This document shows, one piece after another, positions 16,406-25,452 of a stretch of 52,013 bases of DNA. Location of the stretch: the NCBI GenBank assembly GCA_034439735.1, contig JAWXAX010000118.1:1-52013 (forward strand), read 5' to 3'. Every line of letters starts with the position of its first letter. The first letter of the stretch is position 1. A program made the translations under genes and the position numbers. The stretch is from Rhodothermales bacterium (GTDB lineage Bacteria; Bacteroidota; Rhodothermia; Rhodothermales; JAHQVL01). A model generated the notes under the pieces. It worked only from the letters and a program-made list of their open reading frames with translations, was not told where the DNA came from and did no database searches.

Positions 16406-17689
16406 CTACAGGGTCTTGCGTGAGAGCGGGAGCGTCATGCAACGGGGCCCGCCCCGGCCGCGCGACAACTCGTTGCCTTCCAGCTTGATCACCATCTTTT
16501 CGCCCGGCACAAAATCACTTTCGTCGTGATAGGACAGGAAACCGCGCGCCGTCACGATCCGGTAGCCGCGCTCGCGCATCTCCTCCATCGTACGCACGTT
16601 GCGCTCGTAGCCAATCACCAGCCCGGGGGCCAGGGCGAAGAAGTTGGCGCCGTCCGTCCACTGCTCCCGCTTCTGCGCGAGCGGGTCATCTCCGCCGCAG
16701 GGAATAAACGAGAGGGTGCGCCCAAGCACGGACTCGAGCGCCGTCTTGAGGCCGACCCCGGTCTCGGCATAAAACCGGCTCGGGCTATCGCCACGGCTGT
16801 ACAGTGCCACGTTGCCGGGCCGAGTCTGCTCGATCAGCGGGGGGAAGATCACGCATTCGTCGGGCGACACGAAGGTGAACACGGTGTCCAGATGCATGCA
16901 CGCCCGTTGCTTGGGCAGATTGGCCATCACCACATGCTCGATAGGCGTCCGGGCAAACAGCTCGCGCACGACATTCATGACGCCGCCAAACGACGTGCGT
17001 TCGGAATGCCCGATCAGGATGGCCGACTCGTTCAGGACCAGCAGATCTCCCCCTTCAAACGTAACGCCCTCCGGCAGCTTAACGATGTGGTCCTTGAGTG
17101 CTACGAACCGGGGATGATAGTGGAGGACGACACTCAGGATGATGCTTTCTCGGGCGCGGGCGGCATTGGCGGGGTGACTCAAGATGATCGTGTTGCCGAC
17201 GGTCGCCCCGAGATCGCGGGTAAAGAGCAGGTTGGGCACCGGCTGGGCATGAATCGGGAGACGCGACACGCCTGTGAGTGCGAAACGGTGCAGTTCGTTC
17301 GGGGAGAGGGCCTTGAGCTGCTTTTCAAACGCCTGCAGGTTCTGCGCCTGGGACACCTGGCAGAGTTGCTCGACAAAATCGAATCGGGCGGATTCCTGGT
17401 CGAATGCTTCCCGGAGCAAGGTCGCGATCTGGAGCACGGCGTCGTTCTCACCGATCACCTTCTCGAACACCGCACACATGAGCTGGTGTTCGTTATGGGC
17501 GTCCTCGACATGTAGGATATCCTCAAAGAGCAGCTCTTCCCTGTTTTCGGGCGAAACCATCGACATTTCTTCGCCCGGCGTATGGACGATGACACGGGTC
17601 AGATATCCTGTTTCGGACGTGACGTCGAGAGGACTGGCAACCAGATCCGGCTGTGGGGAGGGCGACACCGGCGGTGAAGTTGGAGGCAC
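16406..17689 (-). CDS. arcA: Arginine deiminase
   Basis: This 427-residue enzyme hydrolyses arginine to citrulline and ammonia. Guanidino-modifying-enzyme motifs appear in order: NLLFTRD, FEGGDLLVLNE (catalytic Glu/Asp region), GHSERT, HLDTVFTFV (catalytic His) and the C-terminal GRGGPRCMTLPL with the nucleophile Cys417. Length is typical (about 410). It has a proline-rich leader of about 20 residues; a later start is possible. No ornithine carbamoyltransferase, carbamate kinase or arginine/ornithine antiporter is nearby, so the role may be arginine breakdown or pH defence rather than the full ATP-yielding pathway. Confidence 0.92.
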   Translation of the reverse strand: MPPTSPPVSPSPQPDLVASPLDVTSETGYLTRVIVHTPGEEMSMVSPENREELLFEDILHVEDAHNEHQLMCAVFEKVIGENDAVLQIATLLREAFDQESARFDFVEQLCQVSQAQNLQAFEKQLKALSPNELHRFALTGVSRLPIHAQPVPNLLFTRDLGATVGNTIILSHPANAARARESIILSVVLHYHPRFVALKDHIVKLPEGVTFEGGDLLVLNESAILIGHSERTSFGGVMNVVRELFARTPIEHVVMANLPKQRACMHLDTVFTFVSPDECVIFPPLIEQTRPGNVALYSRGDSPSRFYAETGVGLKTALESVLGRTLSFIPCGGDDPLAQKREQWTDGANFFALAPGLVIGYERNVRTMEEMRERGYRIVTARGFLSYHDESDFVPGEKMVIKLEGNELSRGRGGPRCMTLPLSRKTL

Positions 17690-17782
17690 GGAGATGCAGC
17701 GGCTTGAGTGGCGTAACGGGATTCGTGTGCCTCTAAACGCGTGATCCAGTGGAAAGAGCCCGGGGGGAGACGATTGACGCGT

Positions 17783-17971
17783 TCAGCCGCGCCGTTCTTG
17801 TAGGACGCCGATAAAGCGTAGTATGACGGCGATGACGAAGAGCAGTAAGAGCGCCTTGAGTGCGTAATGGAGCAGGAAGCCGGCAATCTGCAGGATCACG
17901 CCCAGAATCATGATCGCGACGAGCAGAACGATCGCGATAAAGATCCATCGGATGATGTGTTGGAGGTCCAT
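17783..17971 (-). CDS. Small membrane protein of unknown function
   Basis: A 62-residue protein starting MDLQHIIRWIFIAIVLL. Two hydrophobic segments (about residues 8-30 and 34-52) fill most of it, and a short basic tail ends LQERRG. The frame extends upstream to 18070, but that part is not membrane-like and overlaps the stop of the kelch lipoprotein gene. I chose ATG 17971. It lies between arcA and the kelch gene on the same strand. No family recognised. Confidence 0.6.
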   Translation of the reverse strand: MDLQHIIRWIFIAIVLLVAIMILGVILQIAGFLLHYALKALLLLFVIAVILRFIGVLQERRG

Positions 17972-18017
17972 GGGCGCGTGTGGTGTGAGGCGGCGTGTAG
18001 AGCTTACGGTATACCGG

Positions 18018-19367
18018 TCAAAAACCAAACCCCGGATTAAAATACTCGGTGCTCGAGAGGGCGTCACCATTTCCTATGAAGCCGCCCACCAGCAGTATTC
18101 GTCCCGAAGGCAGTTTGGTTGCGGTATGACCGTGCCGGCGCTGCGAGGGCGACTCGTTCTCAAACAGAAAAAATTGGTCCAAGGATTCCACGTAGACCTC
18201 GGAGTTCTGAAGCACAGGTCCCCCCAGGAAGATCCGCCCGCCGAACGAGAAGATGATGCCAGGTTGCAGCGTGGCGGTGGCGTGCCGGAATCGCCCCTGA
18301 ACGAACGGGGTGGAGCCTATGATCTGCAGCGGGGAGGAGTCGAAGTCGATCGTGAAGTTCATCTTCTCTTCCGAGGTCTCCGTGTAATACGTCCCGGCGA
18401 CCAGGTAGCGGCCGTTGCTGCTTGCCCCTTCCGGATCCAGAGGGGCTACGGTATGGCTGTAGATTTCTCCGATGCCATCCACGGCAACCCCGCCGTCGCC
18501 TACGGCGAACAGGGTGTCGCGAGCGAAACGGAACGTCTGGAAATCCCGAAGCGGTTTGATCTCGCTGCGCGTGTCCGTCTCATTTTCGCCGATTCCCCCC
18601 TGAACGTCGATCACCGTGCCCCGGGAATCCGTCGTGATAAACATGACGTGGTAGGCGCGAGCGATCGGGGGCCCGACATACGGCACTCGAATAAAACGAT
18701 TTGTGGCCGGGTCAAACAGTTCGACTTCGGGCACCAGGTGGGATAGCTGCACGGGGGTGCCTCGCGAGGCGCCGCCGAGGACGAGCAGCCGGCCATCGGG
18801 CAGGCGCGCGGTGGCGTGGCCAGTCCGGCCGCGGATCATACGGTTGGGGAGTAACTCAAAAGAAGGCGCTTCGGGGTCGAGCGAAAAAGCCGTGTTGAGC
18901 GCCGGATCGACCATGCCCGGGGCGCCACCGATCAGGATGAGCCGGCCATCCGGCAGCAGCGTCGCCGTGTGTTCGCCGATTCGGAAAGGGGGCGGAAGTG
19001 TGGGGCTTTCGTTCGAAAACTGGAACTGCATCCGGATGAGGGAGACTTCCTCAACACCTTCCACGCCGGCCACATCGATGGCCTCCACCCGAAAGTCGTT
19101 GACCCCAAGCGCCAGGGTTACCGTGTCCACCCAGGTATCGTCGATCGGGTCAAACGCCATCTCCCGGCCATCGATCTCGATATGATCGATGAGACGAAAC
19201 GAAGAGGCGCGTACTTTTATCGTGACGACCGAGTCCTCGAAAATCTGATTCACCGAAGGGGCCAGGAGCTCGAGCTCGGGCGGTCTGGGGTCGACAAACG
19301 GGCGGTCGCAGGCCGCGAAGATGAAGGTGACCGCCAGGAAAAGCGCCGGCCCGAATAGACGCGGCAT
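18018..19367 (-). CDS. Kelch-repeat lipoprotein
   Basis: About 449 residues from ATG 19367 (MPRLFGPALFLAVTFIFAAC). The lipobox FAAC marks a lipoprotein signal; an upstream in-frame ATG at 19436 is less likely. After an Ig-like region (about residues 30-115, with LELLAPSVNQ and GVNDFRVEAID) come repeated kelch-type blades: GEHTATLLPDGRLILIGG, TGHATARLPDGRLLVLGG, FRHATATLQPGIIFSFGG and RHGHTATKLPSGRILLVGG. The repeats should form a beta-propeller as in the galactose-oxidase fold; oxidase residues are not evident, so a binding or structural role is more likely. Anchored outside the inner membrane, possibly on the surface. Confidence 0.8.
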   Translation of the reverse strand: MPRLFGPALFLAVTFIFAACDRPFVDPRPPELELLAPSVNQIFEDSVVTIKVRASSFRLIDHIEIDGREMAFDPIDDTWVDTVTLALGVNDFRVEAIDVAGVEGVEEVSLIRMQFQFSNESPTLPPPFRIGEHTATLLPDGRLILIGGAPGMVDPALNTAFSLDPEAPSFELLPNRMIRGRTGHATARLPDGRLLVLGGASRGTPVQLSHLVPEVELFDPATNRFIRVPYVGPPIARAYHVMFITTDSRGTVIDVQGGIGENETDTRSEIKPLRDFQTFRFARDTLFAVGDGGVAVDGIGEIYSHTVAPLDPEGASSNGRYLVAGTYYTETSEEKMNFTIDFDSSPLQIIGSTPFVQGRFRHATATLQPGIIFSFGGRIFLGGPVLQNSEVYVESLDQFFLFENESPSQRRHGHTATKLPSGRILLVGGFIGNGDALSSTEYFNPGFGF

Positions 19368-19489
19368 GGCCGGGACGCGTTGACCAACGGCCGTGGCGGC
19401 ATCAAGTGGGGCAGTACCGGCGCGAAGCATAAGCAAGGTGGCGTAACAGCGATTCGACGCTGAGTATAACCGTCAGCAAGATTCAACAC

Positions 19490-20251
19490 CTAATCGATCG
19501 GCGAAGTTCGCGGCTCATCGAGGTAGCGGACGGCCTCCAGTGTGAGGCCGTGGGCCGGCGCGGCCGGCCCCGCCTCCCGCCGGTCGCGGGCCTTCAACAC
19601 CCGCCCGATGTCGTCCGCCGGCCGCTTGCTTTGGCCGATTTCGACCAGGGTGCCCACGATGGCGCGGACCATCCCGTGGAGGAAGCGGTCCGCCGCAATA
19701 CAGAACAGCCAGTCTCCCGCGCGCTGTTCGGGGCGCCACACGGCGTCCCGGACGGTGCAGACCCGGTTCTGCGTCTCGGAGGCGGTGAGGCAAAACGAGT
19801 CGTAGTCGTGCTCGCCCAAGAGCGCATGGCAGGCAGCGTTCATCCGGTCAACATCCGGCGAGGGCACGACCAGCGCGCGGAAACGCCGCTCAAGCGCGAT
19901 GGGCGTCGTGCTCACGCGGTAGTGATAGAGGCGTTCGACGGCGTCGTAGCGGGCGTGAAAGGAGTCGGGCGCCGGCGCGACATCCCGCACCGCGATGGCG
20001 TGGGGCAATAATCCATTCAGCGAGGCGCGCAGCCGGAACGGGTCGATCGGTTCCGCCGTTTCGAAGTGGCCGACCTGTCCGCGCGCATGCACGCCGGCGT
20101 CCGTCCGCCCTGATCCAACCACCGCAGTCGGACGGCGCAGGGCCACGCTCAGGGCGTCCTCCAGGGCTTCCTGGATGGTTGCGACGCCGGATTGGCGCTG
20201 CCATCCGGAAAATTCCGTCCCATCGTATTCGATCAACAGGCGATATTTCAT
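19490..20251 (-). CDS. truA: tRNA pseudouridine(38-40) synthase
   Basis: This 253-residue enzyme converts uridines 38-40 in the tRNA anticodon arm to pseudouridine. It opens with RLLIEYDGTEFSGWQRQ and has the catalytic Asp51 in GSGRTDAGVHARGQ. Further motifs are FHARYDAVERLYHYRV and RFLHGMVRAIVGTLVEIG. Length and order are typical. Its start is 43 bp from aroK, which is transcribed in the opposite direction, so the two probably share a short promoter region. Confidence 0.94.
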   Translation of the reverse strand: MKYRLLIEYDGTEFSGWQRQSGVATIQEALEDALSVALRRPTAVVGSGRTDAGVHARGQVGHFETAEPIDPFRLRASLNGLLPHAIAVRDVAPAPDSFHARYDAVERLYHYRVSTTPIALERRFRALVVPSPDVDRMNAACHALLGEHDYDSFCLTASETQNRVCTVRDAVWRPEQRAGDWLFCIAADRFLHGMVRAIVGTLVEIGQSKRPADDIGRVLKARDRREAGPAAPAHGLTLEAVRYLDEPRTSPID

Positions 20252-20294
20252 GGGCAGGCGTGGTGGAAACGCGTCGAATTAACGATCATCCAGG

Positions 20295-20876
20295 ATGTCC
20301 GAGCCGAAAATACTCCGCGACGCGCTGCCGCGCATCTACCTGACGGGATTCATGGGGAGCGGGAAAAGCACCCTCGGCGCCGCGCTGGCCACGCGGCTCG
20401 GCTATGATTTTGTCGATCTCGATGAGCGGATCGTGGAGCGGATCGGGATGCCGATCGCCCCTTTCTTTAAACAGTTCGGCGAGGCGGCTTTCCGCTGGCA
20501 CGAGACGGAAGCCTTATACGAAACAGCTGAACGGGCGCCACTGGTTGTGGCCGTCGGCGGCGGGGCATTGGTTTCGGAAGACAATCTGGCTTTTGCCCTG
20601 GCCCATGGGCTCGTGGTTTACCTGCACGTGGAGCCGGCCGAGATCGTACGACGCCTCCGAGCGGAACCGAACACCCGGCCCATGCTGCTGGATCCGGAAG
20701 GGCATCCGATGCCCGAGGCGCTGGTGTCCGAACGAATCACGCGCCTCATGACTTTCCGGGATCCCATCTATCGCCGCGCTCATCTAACCGTGGATGTTGG
20801 CCCGTATTCGGTGGATGAAGGATGCCGGCAGCTCGACGCGCAGATAAACGGGTACGTGTCTTCTCCTTCGCCATAA
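20295..20876 (+). CDS. aroK: Shikimate kinase
   Basis: This 193-residue kinase phosphorylates shikimate in the chorismate (aromatic amino acid) pathway. The P-loop GFMGSGKST is at residues 18-26; next are DLDERI (substrate/metal Asp), FKQFGEAAFRWHETEAL (shikimate-binding) and VVAVGGGALV. The lid region contains RPMLL. It is slightly longer than the classic 173 residues. Convergent with rnhB: the stop codons are only 3 bp apart. Confidence 0.93.
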   Translation: MSEPKILRDALPRIYLTGFMGSGKSTLGAALATRLGYDFVDLDERIVERIGMPIAPFFKQFGEAAFRWHETEALYETAERAPLVVAVGGGALVSEDNLAFALAHGLVVYLHVEPAEIVRRLRAEPNTRPMLLDPEGHPMPEALVSERITRLMTFRDPIYRRAHLTVDVGPYSVDEGCRQLDAQINGYVSSPSP

Positions 20877-20879
20877 TCT

Positions 20880-21539
20880 TCAGGGGATACGCACCGGCGT
20901 GAGACGGAACGTACGGCGATGGTACGTCGTCGGGCCGTGTGTGGCCAGAGCCCGGTAGTGCGCGGGGGTCGGGTAGCCGGCGTTGCGGGCCCAGCCGTAC
21001 TCGGGATGCGTCGCGTCCAGATCGCGCATCAGGCCATCGCGGACCGTCTTCGCGATGATCGACGCTGCCGCGATGCTGTGGGAGAGGGCGTCGCCCTTCA
21101 CGATGGTGCGTGTGGGCCATGCCGGGTTCGGAAACGAACGGTTGCCGTCGATCAGGACAATATCCGGGTCGATCATCAGGTTGACCGTTGCCCTCCGCAT
21201 GGCTTCGAGTGAAGCCCACAGGATGTTGAGGTGGTCGATTTCTTCCGGCGAACAGATGCCGATGCCCACCGCGACCGCCTCCCGTCGGATGTCGATCGCC
21301 ATCCGTTCCCGTTGTTCGGCCGGCATCGTCTTGCTATCTCGTACGCCCTGAAGATACACGTCCGGAGGAAAAACAACCGCCGCCGCCACGACCGGGCCGG
21401 CCAGGCAGCCTCGTCCGGCCTCGTCCGCGCCGGCCACCCGAGACCAACCCTGCCGCCAGTAGATCTTTTCTATGTCGAGTGATGGACTAATCGCTTCCCG
21501 TTCCTTTCTTTGCTGTGCATCAGAAGCCCTTTCAGGCAT
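20880..21539 (-). CDS. rnhB: Ribonuclease HII
   Basis: This 220-residue nuclease cleaves the RNA strand of RNA-DNA hybrids and removes single ribonucleotides from DNA. The active-site set is present: the Asp-Glu pair in GADEAGRGCLAGPV, an Asp in VLIDGNRSF and an Asp in the KGDALSHSIAAASIIAK block. I start it at ATG 21539 (MPERASDAQQRK). The frame stays open for another 1.1 kb across the divergent oxidoreductase gene, but that part is antisense to it. The 21-bp gap to the oxidoreductase start means each promoter probably lies within the other gene. Confidence 0.92.
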   Translation of the reverse strand: MPERASDAQQRKEREAISPSLDIEKIYWRQGWSRVAGADEAGRGCLAGPVVAAAVVFPPDVYLQGVRDSKTMPAEQRERMAIDIRREAVAVGIGICSPEEIDHLNILWASLEAMRRATVNLMIDPDIVLIDGNRSFPNPAWPTRTIVKGDALSHSIAAASIIAKTVRDGLMRDLDATHPEYGWARNAGYPTPAHYRALATHGPTTYHRRTFRLTPVRIP

Positions 21540-21560
21540 CAAACCACAAGGAGTGAGTAT

Positions 21561-22670
21561 ATGGCGAAAAAAGTCAACGTCGCAATCATCGGGCTCGGCT
21601 TCGGGGCCGAGTTCATCCCCATCTACCAGCGCCACCCGGACGCCGTCTGCTACGCCGTCTGCCAGCGCAATGAAGACAAGCTGCACGAGATCGGCGATGC
21701 GTTTGGCATCGAGGTGCGGTATACCGACTACCAGTCGGTCCTGGACGACCCGAACATCGATGCCGTGCACATCAATACGCCCATCGCCGTGCATGGCATC
21801 ATGAGCTTGCAGGCGCTGCAGGCCGGCAAACACACGGCCTGCACGGTACCCATGGCCACCACCGTGGAGGAGTGCCTGCGGATCGCCGAGGCGCAGCGCG
21901 CCAGTGGGAAGAACTATATGATGATGGAGACGGCGGTCTACACACGCGAGTTTTTGTATGCGAAGGAGTTGCTCGATAGTGGGAAACTGGGCAAGATCCA
22001 GTTCCTGCGCGGCTCGCATCAGCAGAATATGGGGTTGCCTGGATGGCCGGCCTACTGGTATGGCTTCCCACCGATGCATTACGCCACCCACGCCGTCAGT
22101 CCGCTCCTGGCGCTTGCCGGCACCACGGTCGATGAGGTCGTCTGTTTTGGGTCCGGCCGGATCCAGGAGGAATACGTTCCGCTGTACGGCTCGCCGTTCG
22201 CCGTGGAATCGGCCCTGATGAAGCTGCGCGATTCGGAGCTCGCCTGCGAGGTCACGCGTTCGCTCTTCCACACCATCCGCCAGTACCGCGAGAGCTTCGA
22301 TGTCTACGGCACCCAGCGCTCGTTCGAATGGGAGCAGCTGTTCGAGGAAGGGATGGTGCTGTTTTCCGGTTTTGAGGACGCGGAGCGGGTTAAAGTGCCC
22401 GACTACGGTCATCGCCTCCCGCGCGAGATTCAGTCCTTCACTCAGGCAGGCGTATACGACGAAGAACACGAGCACACCTCCTTCATCCAGGGCAGTGGCC
22501 ACGGCGGATCCCATCCCCACCTCGCCAACGAGTTCATCGAGTCCATCGTCCAGGGCCGGGCACCGATGCCCGACGCGGCCACTTCCGCGAACTGGACCAT
22601 GGCCGGCCTCTGCGCGCACGACTCGGCCATGAAAGGCGGCGTAGCGATCACGGTACCCCGGGTCGACTGA
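21561..22670 (+). CDS. Gfo/Idh/MocA family oxidoreductase
   Basis: A 369-residue NAD(P)-dependent dehydrogenase. The N-terminal Rossmann motif is VAIIGLGFGAEFI; the typical second block is DAVHINTPIAVHGIMSLQAL with AGKHTACTVPMA, where the usual catalytic EKP is replaced by TVP. The C-terminal domain contains MMMETAVYTREF and HYATHAVSPLLAL. The missing EKP lysine suggests altered chemistry or an unusual substrate. The start has a clear ribosome-binding site (AAGGAG). Substrates in this family are mostly sugars or inositols; none can be assigned. A terminator follows at 22703. Confidence 0.88.
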   Translation: MAKKVNVAIIGLGFGAEFIPIYQRHPDAVCYAVCQRNEDKLHEIGDAFGIEVRYTDYQSVLDDPNIDAVHINTPIAVHGIMSLQALQAGKHTACTVPMATTVEECLRIAEAQRASGKNYMMMETAVYTREFLYAKELLDSGKLGKIQFLRGSHQQNMGLPGWPAYWYGFPPMHYATHAVSPLLALAGTTVDEVVCFGSGRIQEEYVPLYGSPFAVESALMKLRDSELACEVTRSLFHTIRQYRESFDVYGTQRSFEWEQLFEEGMVLFSGFEDAERVKVPDYGHRLPREIQSFTQAGVYDEEHEHTSFIQGSGHGGSHPHLANEFIESIVQGRAPMPDAATSANWTMAGLCAHDSAMKGGVAITVPRVD

Positions 22671-22702
22671 TCTCGCCGGCTGCTCGTTTAACCCATAAAA
22701 TT

Positions 22703-22738
22703 GAAGCCCGGAGGCAACACCTTCGGGCTTCTTTCATT
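22703..22738 (+). terminator. Intrinsic terminator after the oxidoreductase gene
   Basis: GAAGCCCGGAGG at 22703-22714 pairs with CCTTCGGGCTTC (22720-22731) with one mismatch, followed by TTTCATTTCT. It sits 33 bp after the stop codon. Confidence 0.75.
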
Positions 22739-22997
22739 TCTCGAAAGCCCCTTTTATTTCTCGACAAGTCGGCAATAGATAGCCCGGATACGAAAACTGT
22801 CCTCCGTAATAAATTCCTGACTTTCTGCGCATCCGAGGTGACTTTTTCCTCATTTTTGGATGTTTTGTTTGAAGAAATAGAAGAGAAAGCGCTTTTATTA
22901 TTTCGGCATACTGGCTTGTCGCCTTAAAAAATTATATATATCGATCCACCGACTAAGCCTTCCGTCGAATCAACCCCCAACCAAACGAATATCCTAC
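22739..22997. promoter_or_regulatory. AT-rich upstream region of the porin gene
   Basis: About 260 bp without a gene and markedly AT-rich compared with surrounding DNA, including TTAAAAAATTATATATATCG at 22924-22943. TTGTCG at 22916-22921 could be a -35 element, but the spacing to any TATA-like hexamer is not convincing. It most likely holds the porin promoter. Confidence 0.4.
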
Positions 22998-23702
22998 ATG
23001 AAAGCCATGCGACCTGTACTCCTTCTGCTAGCCGTTCTAATTTTAGGAAACATTCGCCCCGCGGCGGCTCAGTCGTTTAGCCTGGGCGCCGATGTCGTCA
23101 GCCGGTACATCTGGCGCGGGGTCGACTTTGGCGAGTCGATGAGTGTTCAGCCCGCGCTTGAATTCAGTGCGGGCGCTTTGACGGTCGGTTCATGGGCCTC
23201 CTACTCGATCTCGGCTTCGGGAGCGTATGCCAACGAGCATGACCTGTATGCAAGCGTGGCGCTTGGGCCCATCACGGTGGGTATCACGGATTATCACTTC
23301 CCGGCGCCGGGTAACGACTCGCTCGGCCTCGACTACTTCAACTACGAGGATGGCGGTTCGCACTTTCTGGAACTGAACGTGGGCGCCGGCGGGACGGAGA
23401 CCTTTCCCCTCTCGATTTCGGCGAACATTTTCTTCCACAACGACGACGACAACTCGGTCTACATCCAGCTGGATTACCCCTTCACGGTGGAGGATGTGGA
23501 TCTGGGCGTGACAGTCGCGTTTGTGCCTCAGGAAAGCGCGTTTTACCGCACGTCGGCCTTCGGATTCGTGAATCTCGGTCTGTCGGCGTCCCGCGAACTC
23601 AAGATCACCGACTCCTTCTCGTTGCCGGTTTCGGTAGCCTACATGATCAACCCAACGCCGAATGCGGCGCGGAGCTTTCTGGTGTTCGGCGTCAGCCTGT
23701 AG
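22998..23702 (+). CDS. TorF family putative porin
   Basis: A 234-residue exported protein. The signal peptide (PVLLLLAVLILGNIRPAAAQ) is followed by SLGADVVSRYIWRGVDFGE, the start typical of the TorF/Gcw_chp outer-membrane family, and by alternating beta-strand segments ending with an aromatic-hydrophobic terminal strand (ARSFLVFGVSL). It should form an outer-membrane beta-barrel; the cargo is unknown. It has its own AT-rich promoter region and is convergent with the Mur ligase gene, with a long hairpin between them. Confidence 0.82.
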   Translation: MKAMRPVLLLLAVLILGNIRPAAAQSFSLGADVVSRYIWRGVDFGESMSVQPALEFSAGALTVGSWASYSISASGAYANEHDLYASVALGPITVGITDYHFPAPGNDSLGLDYFNYEDGGSHFLELNVGAGGTETFPLSISANIFFHNDDDNSVYIQLDYPFTVEDVDLGVTVAFVPQESAFYRTSAFGFVNLGLSASRELKITDSFSLPVSVAYMINPTPNAARSFLVFGVSL

Positions 23703-23749
23703 CGTCTTGTCCGTCTCGTAACTTTCTTGCCGGGCCAGCAAGGATACGT

Positions 23750-23794
23750 CATGCGCGGCGTGTTGCCGGATTTCTCCGGGGCACGTCGCGCATG
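23750..23794. terminator. Hairpin between convergent genes
   Basis: CATGCGCGGCGTG (23750-23762) pairs with CACGTCGCGCATG (23782-23794) with one mismatch; an inner CCGGA/TCCGG stem tops it. No T-tract follows on either strand, so a role as bidirectional terminator is inferred from location between the converging porin and Mur ligase genes. Confidence 0.5.
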
Positions 23795-23798
23795 TTCG

Positions 23799-25427
23799 TC
23801 AGGAACGGGCGTTGTAGGTGTCGGGCAGGTCGTTTTCGAAGAGCACGGTGTCGCCGGCCTGGAGATGGCAGTCGAGGTAGGCGCGGGCATCGGAAAAGGA
23901 GGGGTAGATGAGGATGTGGTCCTCCGGGAAAGCTCTCCGGCGGAGGCCTTCCTGGATGGGACGCGTCTGTTCGTCGCCGATGAGGATGGCGAGGTCGACC
24001 TGGCCGGCCATGTGTTCGCCGAAGAGGCGGTTTTCTTCCTCCTGGCGGGCGCCGAGTTCGACCATCCCGGGCGTGACGACGACGCGCTGCCCGCCGGTGA
24101 ACGCTCCCAGCACGTCCAGCGCATGCCGTGCGCCCACCGGGTTTGCGTTGAATGCGTCGTCAATGATCGTGTACGTTCCCTGTCGTCGTAGCTGGAGGCG
24201 GTGTTCGATCGGTTCGATCCGGGCGACGGCATGGGCAATCTGTCGGAGGCGCATGCCATAGTGCCGGCCGACGGCCACGCCCAGCAAGATATTGACGACA
24301 TTGTGCTGCCCGAGCAACTGCGACCGGAAAGGATGTTCGGCGCCCGTGTCATCCCGCACGATAAAAGACAGGCCTTCCGGACCGTAGACGAGATCGCGGG
24401 CCACGATGTCGGCGTCCGGCACGGCGCCTGCGGATACGCGCCACACCTTGCCCGGTGCGCGGGCCGCCATCGCCTCGACATTCGGGTCATCGGCGTTTAG
24501 CACCGCGACTCCGCCGGGTTTGAGCCCTCCGAGCAGGTCGCTTTTTTCGGCCGCGATCGCTTCGATAGAGCCCATCGTTTCGAGGTGCGCCGGCCCGACG
24601 GACGTGACGATGCCCAGGTCGGGCGCGGCGATGGCGCACAACTCCCGAAGATCGCCCCGATACCGCATGCCCATCTCGAGGACGAGTAGCTGGTGTTCCG
24701 GCTTGAGCTGTTCGTTAATAACGAGACAGATACCCATGGGAGTGTTATAGGAGCCCGGAGTAGCGAGCACGTTCCCCCGCTGACGCAGGATTTCGGCCAC
24801 GATGAACTTGACGCTTGTCTTGCCATAGGAGCCCGTGACCCCGATCACCTGCAGGTCGGTTCGCCGGCGCAGCGTCTCGGTGGCCTGTCGTTTGAACCCA
24901 TTCTGGAGCCAACGTTCATAGGGCGCCATGAGGTAGGCAGCCAGGAGCACCCAGAGCGGAGCGAGGAGGTCCGCCGCGAGCCACCCGAGCAGGTATCCTG
25001 CGGCGCCCTGGAGGGGGCCCGCGGAAAAAGCCAGCAGCGCGCCGCCGGCGACCGGGGCCGTTGCGCATACGAAGGCGGCGCCAGCGAGGCGCTTCATCCG
25101 GCCCGTGAAGGCAATCGGCTTCTTGATCTGAAATCCGAGGTAATGCCGGGATGAAGCGAAGGCAATCGTCCACAACAGGGCTGCCGCGACGGCGCCGTAC
25201 CGGTGAAAGGCGGCTGTCGCAACGAGGAGCAGGCCGAGGATATGGGATATACGTACGATCTGGCTACGCCCGCGGGAGCGTAGCCAGGACCGAAACCGGG
25301 GTGGTTTATAAGACTCCAACTGCAGCATGTGCAGGTAGAATCGCAGGCGTTGCCAGCATCGCCATAACGCGCTCAACGTAGCGGCGGCGATGCCCAGGCT
25401 GTAGAGGATCTGAAACAATGCGTCCAT
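23799..25427 (-). CDS. Mur ligase family protein (MurF-like) with N-terminal membrane domain
   Basis: A 542-residue protein with two parts. The first 170 residues hold about four to five hydrophobic segments (ILYSLGIAAATLSALWRC, ILGLLLVATAAFH, the GAAFVCATAPVAGGALLAF region and GYLLGWLAADLLAPLWVLLA). The rest is a Mur ligase: P-loop VIGVTGSYGKTSVK, NTPMGICLVIN, LEMGMRYRGDL, GQHNVVNILLGVAV and DDAFNANPVGA. The ligase part is closest to MurF, which adds D-Ala-D-Ala to the UDP-MurNAc-tripeptide, but soluble MurF has no such membrane part, so a different envelope substrate is possible. It lies 25 bp downstream of an alpha/beta hydrolase gene, in one operon. Confidence 0.8.
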   Translation of the reverse strand: MDALFQILYSLGIAAATLSALWRCWQRLRFYLHMLQLESYKPPRFRSWLRSRGRSQIVRISHILGLLLVATAAFHRYGAVAAALLWTIAFASSRHYLGFQIKKPIAFTGRMKRLAGAAFVCATAPVAGGALLAFSAGPLQGAAGYLLGWLAADLLAPLWVLLAAYLMAPYERWLQNGFKRQATETLRRRTDLQVIGVTGSYGKTSVKFIVAEILRQRGNVLATPGSYNTPMGICLVINEQLKPEHQLLVLEMGMRYRGDLRELCAIAAPDLGIVTSVGPAHLETMGSIEAIAAEKSDLLGGLKPGGVAVLNADDPNVEAMAARAPGKVWRVSAGAVPDADIVARDLVYGPEGLSFIVRDDTGAEHPFRSQLLGQHNVVNILLGVAVGRHYGMRLRQIAHAVARIEPIEHRLQLRRQGTYTIIDDAFNANPVGARHALDVLGAFTGGQRVVVTPGMVELGARQEEENRLFGEHMAGQVDLAILIGDEQTRPIQEGLRRRAFPEDHILIYPSFSDARAYLDCHLQAGDTVLFENDLPDTYNARS

Positions 25428-25452
25428 GCAGGGGATGATCCGGGTGGAGCGA

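Noticed and set aside
21540-22619. Minus-strand extension of the rnhB frame to 579 codons
   Set aside because: The extra part is antisense to the well-supported Gfo/Idh/MocA gene; ribonuclease HII homology starts near 21539.
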